A stretch of 64,000 nt of DNA from an uncultured Piscinibacter sp. (lineage in GTDB: Bacteria; Pseudomonadota; Gammaproteobacteria; Burkholderiales; Burkholderiaceae_C): assembly GCF_937952055.1 (NCBI RefSeq), contig NZ_CALFYO010000032.1, positions 1-64,000 of the forward strand, given 5' to 3'. The position numbers were made by a program, and so were the translations under genes. Every line of letters starts with the position of its first letter. Within the stretch, counting starts at the first letter, position 1. A model generated the notes under the pieces. That model ran no database searches, had not been told where the DNA came from, and worked only from the letters and a program-made list of their open reading frames with translations. This document shows, piece by piece, positions 59,473-64,000 of this stretch.

Positions 59473-62145
59473 ATGAGCATCCGCCACCTCGACCATCTCT
59501 TCGACCCCGCCTCGGTGGCGGTGATCGGTGCCTCGCAACGACCGGGCAGCGTCGGCGCGACGGTGTGGCGCAACCTGAACGGCGGTGGTTTCGAGGGGCG
59601 CCGCTTCGCGGTCAACCCGCGCCACCAGAGTCTCGACGGCGAGCCGGTGTATGGCCGCGTGGCCGACCTGCCCGAGGTCCCGGAGCTGGCCATCCTCTGC
59701 ACACCGCCGGCCACCGTGCCGGGGCTGGTGGCCGAACTGGGCGCCGCCGGCACGCGCGCCGCCGTGGTGCTGACCGCCGGGCTCGACAAGGCGCAGCGCC
59801 AGGCGATGCTCGATGCAGCCAAGCCCCATCTGCTGCGCATCCTCGGCCCCAACTGCATCGGCATGCTGGTGCCGCATCGGGGGCTGAATGCCAGCTTCGC
59901 GCATGTCGACGCACTGCCCGGCGAACTGGCCTTCGTCACCCAGTCGGGCGCGCTGATGACGGCCATGCTCGACTGGGCGCGCTCGCGGCGCATTGGCTTC
60001 TCCCACCTCGTCTCGCTGGGCGAGCACGCCGACGTCGATTTCGGCGACATGCTCGACTTCCTCGGCAGCGATGCGAACACGCGCGCGATCCTGCTCTACA
60101 TCGAGTCGGTCGAGGCGCCGCGCAAATTCATGTCGGCGGCTCGCGCGGCCGCGCGCAACAAGCCGGTGATCGTGGTGAAGTCGGGCCGTTCGGCGCAGGG
60201 CCAGCGCGCCGCGGCCTCGCACACCGGGGCGCTGGCGGGCTCGGACATCGTCTACGACGCCGCCATCGCGCGCGCCGGCATGCTGCGCGTGGACACCATG
60301 CAGCAGCTGTTCCTCGCGGCCGAGACGCTGACTCGCTTTCGCGCCAACCGCGGTGAGCAGCTCGCCATCCTCACCAACGGCGGCGGCGCCGGCGTGATGG
60401 CGGCCGACTGCGCGGCGCTGTCCGGCGTCGATCTCGCCGAATTCGGCGCCGGGACGATGGCGCGGCTCGATGCGCAGATGCCTGCCAACTGGTCACGCGG
60501 CAACCCGGTGGACATCATCGGCGATGCGCCGGCGCAGCGTTACGTGCAGGCCCTCGAGGCGATCAACGCCGACCCGTCCGCCGGCGCCGTGCTCTTCATC
60601 CACGCGCCCACCGCGATCGTGCCGAGCGCCGACATCGCCCGTGCGCTCGTGCCCCTGGCCAGCCAGAGCCCGCCGCGCGTGCTCGGCTGCTGGCTGGGCG
60701 GCGACTCGGTGGCCGAGGCGCGCACCATCTTTCGCGAGGCCGGAATCGCCGGCTACGAGACACCAGAGGAGGCGGTGCGCGCCTTCGGCATGCTCGTCAC
60801 CTACCGGCGCAACCAGGCGCAGCTGATCGAGGCGGCGCCGGCGCGGCCAGCCCAGAGCGCCGAGCCGGACCTGAAGGCGGTGCGCCAGCTCGTGCAGCAC
60901 GTCCTCGGCAGCGGCCGCGAGATGCTCACCGAGCCCGAGGCGAAGACGGTGCTCGCTGCCTACGGCATCCCGGTGGTGGCGACGCAGCGTGTCGGTGCCG
61001 ACCCCGCCGAGGCGGCGGCGGTAGCCAAGGCGATGGGCTTCCCGGTCGCGCTGAAGATCCTCAGCGCCGACATCTCCCACAAGTCGGACGTGGGCGGTGT
61101 GGTGCTCGGGCTCGAGGGCGATGCGCAGGTGCAGGCGGCGGCCGTCGAAATGCTCGCGCGCGTGCGCGCCCAACGACCGCAGGCGCGCATCGACGGATTC
61201 ACCGTGCAGGCCATGGTGCGGCGCGCGGGCGCGCAGGAGTTGATCGTCGGTGCCAGCATCGACCGGGTGTTCGGCCCCGTGATCCTGTTCGGCCAGGGCG
61301 GCACGGCGGTCGAGGTGCTGGCCGACCGCGCCGTGGCCCTTCCGCCGCTGAACGAGCCGCTCGCGCGTGCGCTGGTGTCGCGCACGCGCGTGGCCAGGCT
61401 GCTGCGCGGATTCCGCGACACGCCGCCGGCCGACGAGGCGAGCATCCTGCGCGTGCTGATCGCGGTGTCGCAGCTGCTCGCCGACGTGCCGCAGATCGCC
61501 GAGCTCGACATCAATCCGCTGATCGTCGATGCGAGCGGTGCGGTGGCGCTGGACGCGCGCATTCGCGTCAGCATGGCGGCGCCGGCCGGTGCGCTGAATT
61601 TCGCCATCCGTCCCTACCCGGCGCAGCTCGCGCAGACGCGGATCTGGCAGGGCCGCCCGCTCACGCTGCGGCCGATTCGGCCGGAAGACGAGGCGCAGCA
61701 CCTCGAGTTCCTGGAGCACCTCGACCCCGAGGACGTGCGCATGCGCGTCTTCTACAGCCGGCGCAGCATCGAGCGCAGCGAGCTCGCGCGCCTGACGCAG
61801 ATCGACTACGCGCGCGAGATGGCCTTCGTGGCCACCGCGCCCGGACCCGACGGCGTCGAGCAGACGCTGGGCGTGGTGCGCGCCATCGCCGACCCCGACA
61901 ACATCGATGCCGAGTTCGGCATCATCGTGCGCAGCGAGCTCAAGGGAGCTGGCCTGGGCGAGCTGCTGATGAAGCAGATGATCGACTACCTGCGCGAGCA
62001 CGGCACGCAGCGACTGGTGGCCACGGTGATGTCCGAGAACACACGCATGCTGCAGCTCGCGCGCGACCTCGGCTTCAGCGACGAGCCGCACCGCCACGAG
62101 CCGGGCACGCGCTGGATCGAGCTTGATCTGGCTGCGGCCGCCTGA
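59473..62145 (+). CDS. pat: Acyl-CoA synthetase (NDP-forming)/GNAT fusion, Pat/YfiQ-like protein acetyltransferase
   Basis: 890 residues. Order: CoA-binding domain (about 1-130: SVAVIGASQRPGSVGATVWRNL), succinyl-CoA-ligase-like domain (about 145-300, with ASHTGALAGSD), ATP-grasp domain (about 470-700: VAKAMGFPVALKILSADISHKSDVGGV) and C-terminal GNAT (about 725-890: LKGAGLGELLMKQMIDYLREHG). This is the layout of Pat, which acetylates and silences acetyl-CoA synthetase. Unlike E. coli YfiQ as I recall it, the phospho-His of SHTGAL is retained. Single gene with a FNR-like box upstream. Confidence 0.93.
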   Translation: MSIRHLDHLFDPASVAVIGASQRPGSVGATVWRNLNGGGFEGRRFAVNPRHQSLDGEPVYGRVADLPEVPELAILCTPPATVPGLVAELGAAGTRAAVVLTAGLDKAQRQAMLDAAKPHLLRILGPNCIGMLVPHRGLNASFAHVDALPGELAFVTQSGALMTAMLDWARSRRIGFSHLVSLGEHADVDFGDMLDFLGSDANTRAILLYIESVEAPRKFMSAARAAARNKPVIVVKSGRSAQGQRAAASHTGALAGSDIVYDAAIARAGMLRVDTMQQLFLAAETLTRFRANRGEQLAILTNGGGAGVMAADCAALSGVDLAEFGAGTMARLDAQMPANWSRGNPVDIIGDAPAQRYVQALEAINADPSAGAVLFIHAPTAIVPSADIARALVPLASQSPPRVLGCWLGGDSVAEARTIFREAGIAGYETPEEAVRAFGMLVTYRRNQAQLIEAAPARPAQSAEPDLKAVRQLVQHVLGSGREMLTEPEAKTVLAAYGIPVVATQRVGADPAEAAAVAKAMGFPVALKILSADISHKSDVGGVVLGLEGDAQVQAAAVEMLARVRAQRPQARIDGFTVQAMVRRAGAQELIVGASIDRVFGPVILFGQGGTAVEVLADRAVALPPLNEPLARALVSRTRVARLLRGFRDTPPADEASILRVLIAVSQLLADVPQIAELDINPLIVDASGAVALDARIRVSMAAPAGALNFAIRPYPAQLAQTRIWQGRPLTLRPIRPEDEAQHLEFLEHLDPEDVRMRVFYSRRSIERSELARLTQIDYAREMAFVATAPGPDGVEQTLGVVRAIADPDNIDAEFGIIVRSELKGAGLGELLMKQMIDYLREHGTQRLVATVMSENTRMLQLARDLGFSDEPHRHEPGTRWIELDLAAAA

Positions 62146-62202
62146 GCGACGGCTGGGCACAATCGTCGACGCGCCCCGGATGGTCGCGCGAGAGGAGCGA
62201 GC

Positions 62203-62976
62203 ATGGCCGATGTTCCACAGGTGTCCTTCGCCGGCGCCACCTTCCACAGCCTGCGCGGCAAGGGTGTGATCGTCACCGGCGGCGCGGGCGGGATCGGCGC
62301 CGACATCGTGCGCGCATTCGCCGAACAGGGCTGCCGCACCGGTTTCGTCGACCTCGATGCGCTGGCCGGCGCCGCGCTCGCCGCCGGCCTGCCCGGTACG
62401 TGCTTCGAGGCCTGCGATGTCGCCGACGTGCCCGCGCTGCAGGCGGCGATCGCGCGGCTCGCCCAAGCGGTGGGCGGCGTCGACGTGCTGGTCAACAACG
62501 TTGCCAACGACCAGCGCCACCGCCTCGAGGAGCTCACCCCCGCCTACTTCGACGAGCGCATCGCCGTCAACCTGCGGCCGCACTTCTTCGCCACCCAGGC
62601 GGTGCTTGCCTCGATGCGCGGGCGCGGCGGCGGCAGCATCGTGAACATCGGCTCGGGCAGCTGGAAGAACAAGGCGCGGGAGCTGGCCGTCTACGCCACC
62701 GCCAAGTCGGCGATGCTCGGCTTCACGCGCTGCCTGGCGCGAGAGCTCGGGCCCGACAGCATCCGCGTCAACTGCGTGGTGCCCGGCTGGGTGATGACCG
62801 AGCGCCAGCTCGCCTTGTGGGTCGACGCCGAAGGCGAGCGCGAGATGGACCGCAACCACTGCATCCCGGGACGCATTGTCGGCCGCGACATCGCGCACAT
62901 GGTGCTCTTCCTCGCGGCCGACACCGCGCGCATGGTGACGGCGCAGGAGTTCGTCGTCGACGCCGGCTGGGCCTGA
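62203..62976 (+). CDS. Short-chain dehydrogenase/reductase
   Basis: 257 residues. GKGVIVTGGAGGIGADIVRAF (cofactor loop TGxxxGIG), catalytic Ser in NIGSGSWKNKAREL, YxxxK in VYATAKSAMLGFTRCL near residue 165 and the C-terminal RIVGRDIAHMVLFLAADTARMVTAQEFVVDAGW. The D at position 40 (FVDLDAL) favours NAD. Placement 7 nt before a lactonase-like gene suggests a sugar (galactose, arabinose or similar) 1-dehydrogenase. GAGGAG precedes the ATG. Confidence 0.9.
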   Translation: MADVPQVSFAGATFHSLRGKGVIVTGGAGGIGADIVRAFAEQGCRTGFVDLDALAGAALAAGLPGTCFEACDVADVPALQAAIARLAQAVGGVDVLVNNVANDQRHRLEELTPAYFDERIAVNLRPHFFATQAVLASMRGRGGGSIVNIGSGSWKNKARELAVYATAKSAMLGFTRCLARELGPDSIRVNCVVPGWVMTERQLALWVDAEGEREMDRNHCIPGRIVGRDIAHMVLFLAADTARMVTAQEFVVDAGWA

Positions 62977-62983
62977 ACGCACG

Positions 62984-63859
62984 ATGCCGGCCGAACTGCT
63001 CTGGGACTGCCGCTGCCGGCTCGGCGAGGGCACGGTGTGGAACGTGGCCGACGCCTCGCTGTACTTCGTCGACGTGCTCGGCTGCGAGGTGCTGGCCTTC
63101 ACGCCGGGTACCGGTCGGCAGCGCCGCTGGACCATGCCGCAGCGCATCGGCTGGCTGTTGCCGCGCCGCGGCGGAGGCTGGATCGCCGGATTCCAGTCGG
63201 GCCTCGCCGCCCTGACGCTCGAGCCCGAGGTGTCCATGCAATGGCTGCACCGCCTGCACGCCGTCGACTCCACGATGCGCCTGAACGATGCCAAGGTCGA
63301 TGCGGAAGGCCAGCTCTGGTTCGGCTCGCTGAACCACCGCCACGAGGCCTCGCCCGACGGCCGCTTCTATCGCTGGACGGCCGGCAGCGTGCCGGTGGAG
63401 GTGGACGCCGGCTACCACGTCACCAATGGCCCGACCTTCTCGCTCGACGGCCGCACGGTCTTTCACACCGACAGCGTGCGGGCGACCGTCTATGCGTACG
63501 ACTGGCGCGAGGACGGCACGCTGTCGCCGCGCCGCCCCTGGCTGACCTTCGGCCCGGGGGAAGGCTATCCCGATGGCATGACCACCGATGCCGGCGGGCA
63601 CCTGTGGATCGCGCACTGGGACGGCGCGCGCGTCACGCAGCGAGACGCCGATTCCGGGCGCGTGCTGCGAACCATCGAATTGCCGGTGCCACGCGTCACC
63701 GACGTTGTCTTCGGCGGCGCCGACGGCAGCGACCTGTTCATCAGCAGCGCACGCGCCGGGCTGGACGCGGCCGCGCTGCAGTGTGCACCGCTGTCCGGCA
63801 GCCTCTTCGTCGTGCGTGGCGCAGGCCGCGGCCTGCCGGCGCGCGCGTTCGCCGGCTAG
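62984..63859 (+). CDS. SMP-30/gluconolactonase-family (LRE) protein
   Basis: 291 residues, six-bladed propeller. LGEGTVWNVADASLYFVDVLG, RIGWLLPRRGGGWIAGFQSGLA and the metal ligands Glu near the start, MRLNDAKVDAEGQLWFGSL and NGPTFSLDGRTVFHTDS (Asn and Asp). GEGYPDGMTTDAGGHLWIAHW is the family's conserved fifth blade. The enzyme would hydrolyse an aldonolactone produced by the SDR encoded just upstream. The sugar is not identifiable. Confidence 0.92.
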   Translation: MPAELLWDCRCRLGEGTVWNVADASLYFVDVLGCEVLAFTPGTGRQRRWTMPQRIGWLLPRRGGGWIAGFQSGLAALTLEPEVSMQWLHRLHAVDSTMRLNDAKVDAEGQLWFGSLNHRHEASPDGRFYRWTAGSVPVEVDAGYHVTNGPTFSLDGRTVFHTDSVRATVYAYDWREDGTLSPRRPWLTFGPGEGYPDGMTTDAGGHLWIAHWDGARVTQRDADSGRVLRTIELPVPRVTDVVFGGADGSDLFISSARAGLDAAALQCAPLSGSLFVVRGAGRGLPARAFAG

Positions 63860-63868
63860 GCGCGGGCC

Positions 63869-64000
63869 TCAGCCGCGCCGCTGCTTGACCGCACCGGCGA
63901 GGATCTCCAGCACTTCCAGCGAATCGTCCCAGCCGATGCAGGCGTCGGTGATGCTCTTGCCGTACTCGAGCTTGGCCGGATCGTCCTTGCCCGGGCTGAA
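63869..64000 (-). CDS. aroG: 3-deoxy-7-phosphoheptulonate synthase, C-terminal fragment (5' part outside window)
   Basis: The last 43 codons of a minus-strand gene. The reading ends FSPGKDDPAKLEYGKSITDACIGWDDSLEVLEILAGAVKQ before the stop; YGKSITDACIGW is the C-terminal signature of the type I DAHP synthases (AroF/G/H). These condense PEP and erythrose-4-phosphate, the entry step of aromatic amino-acid synthesis. It is convergent with the SMP-30 gene (9 nt between stops). Which isoenzyme cannot be told from the fragment. Confidence 0.9.
   Translation of the reverse strand, partial: FSPGKDDPAKLEYGKSITDACIGWDDSLEVLEILAGAVKQRRG

Noticed and set aside
60493..63294. A 933-codon minus-strand open frame opposite pat, the SDR and the SMP-30 gene
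   Set aside because: Spans several real genes on the other strand and shows no recognisable motif.
63859..63879. GGCGCGG/CCGCGCC inverted repeat at the convergent ends of the SMP-30 and DAHP synthase genes
   Set aside because: Overlaps coding sequence on both sides, GC-only and without a T-run; a bidirectional terminator is possible but not supported.

Overview
The window is a GC-rich (roughly 70%), gene-dense bacterial chromosome segment. Protein-level features (mnmG-rsmG-parA order, class 2 argC, PrkA/YeaH/SpoVR, many RND pumps, a B12 riboswitch with btuBCDF) suggest a betaproteobacterium of the order Burkholderiales, perhaps near Rubrivivax/Methylibium/Rhizobacter. That placement is inference from gene content and composition, not a search result. 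I see no IS element, prophage, CRISPR array, rRNA or tRNA; this looks like ordinary chromosome close to a partition locus.

Layout. 1-10.8 kb (all minus): a TetR-regulated tripartite RND efflux operon (tetR, outer-membrane factor, adaptor, permease) that runs on through an alpha/beta hydrolase and an APH-like/P-loop kinase fusion into a MEMO1-AMMECR1 fusion gene and a truncated AmrS radical SAM gene. 11-13.5 kb: a WYL regulator and a divergent gene of unknown function with an HNH-like motif, sharing a spacer that holds two copies of one palindrome, then a DUF427 gene. 13.6-15.6 kb: 2,4-dienoyl-CoA reductase. 15.7-22.5 kb (minus): a seven-gene unit (RND adaptor, RND permease, DUF2892, OsmC, SLAC1/TDT channel, CsoR-family regulator, small secreted protein) whose promoter contains a CsoR-type palindrome. 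22.6-24.4 kb: a winged-helix/nuclease-like protein and an EamA exporter. 24.4-30.8 kb: cobalamin riboswitch, btuB, btuC, btuD, btuF and a thioredoxin lipoprotein. 31-35.3 kb: pirin, then a GntR / NCS1 permease / Asp-Glu-hydantoin racemase unit. 35.3-39.7 kb: an overlapping operon of a cysteine-less glutaredoxin-like protein, an S33 hydrolase, a NatAB-type ABC exporter and a GNAT enzyme. 39.6-40.8 kb: YkgJ-like, Crp/Fnr and DUF2892 genes.

41-47.8 kb is the chromosome-maintenance locus: mnmG, rsmG, parA, then a GNAT gene, a reversed class 2 argC and a small hydrolase before parB. Two parS-like 16-mers lie inside mnmG and rsmG. 48-53 kb is the prkA-yeaH-spoVR stress operon behind a sigma-54-type promoter. 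53-59.3 kb holds an FAD-linked oxidase, a PduO-type cobalamin adenosyltransferase, an EF-hand protein, a P-type Ca2+-ATPase and glgC. 59.4-64 kb holds a Pat-type acyl-CoA synthetase/acetyltransferase fusion, an SDR, an SMP-30 lactonase-like protein and the 3' end of a DAHP synthase gene.

The strongest candidates for an undescribed system are the CsoR-operator-controlled RND/anion-channel/OsmC/DUF2892 operon (probably thiol, sulfur-species or oxyanion stress) and the WYL/HNH-like divergent pair with duplicated operators. The cobalamin uptake operon, the riboswitch and the distant adenosyltransferase gene together indicate B12 salvage. Most of the very long alternative open frames in this window are antisense shadows caused by high GC.
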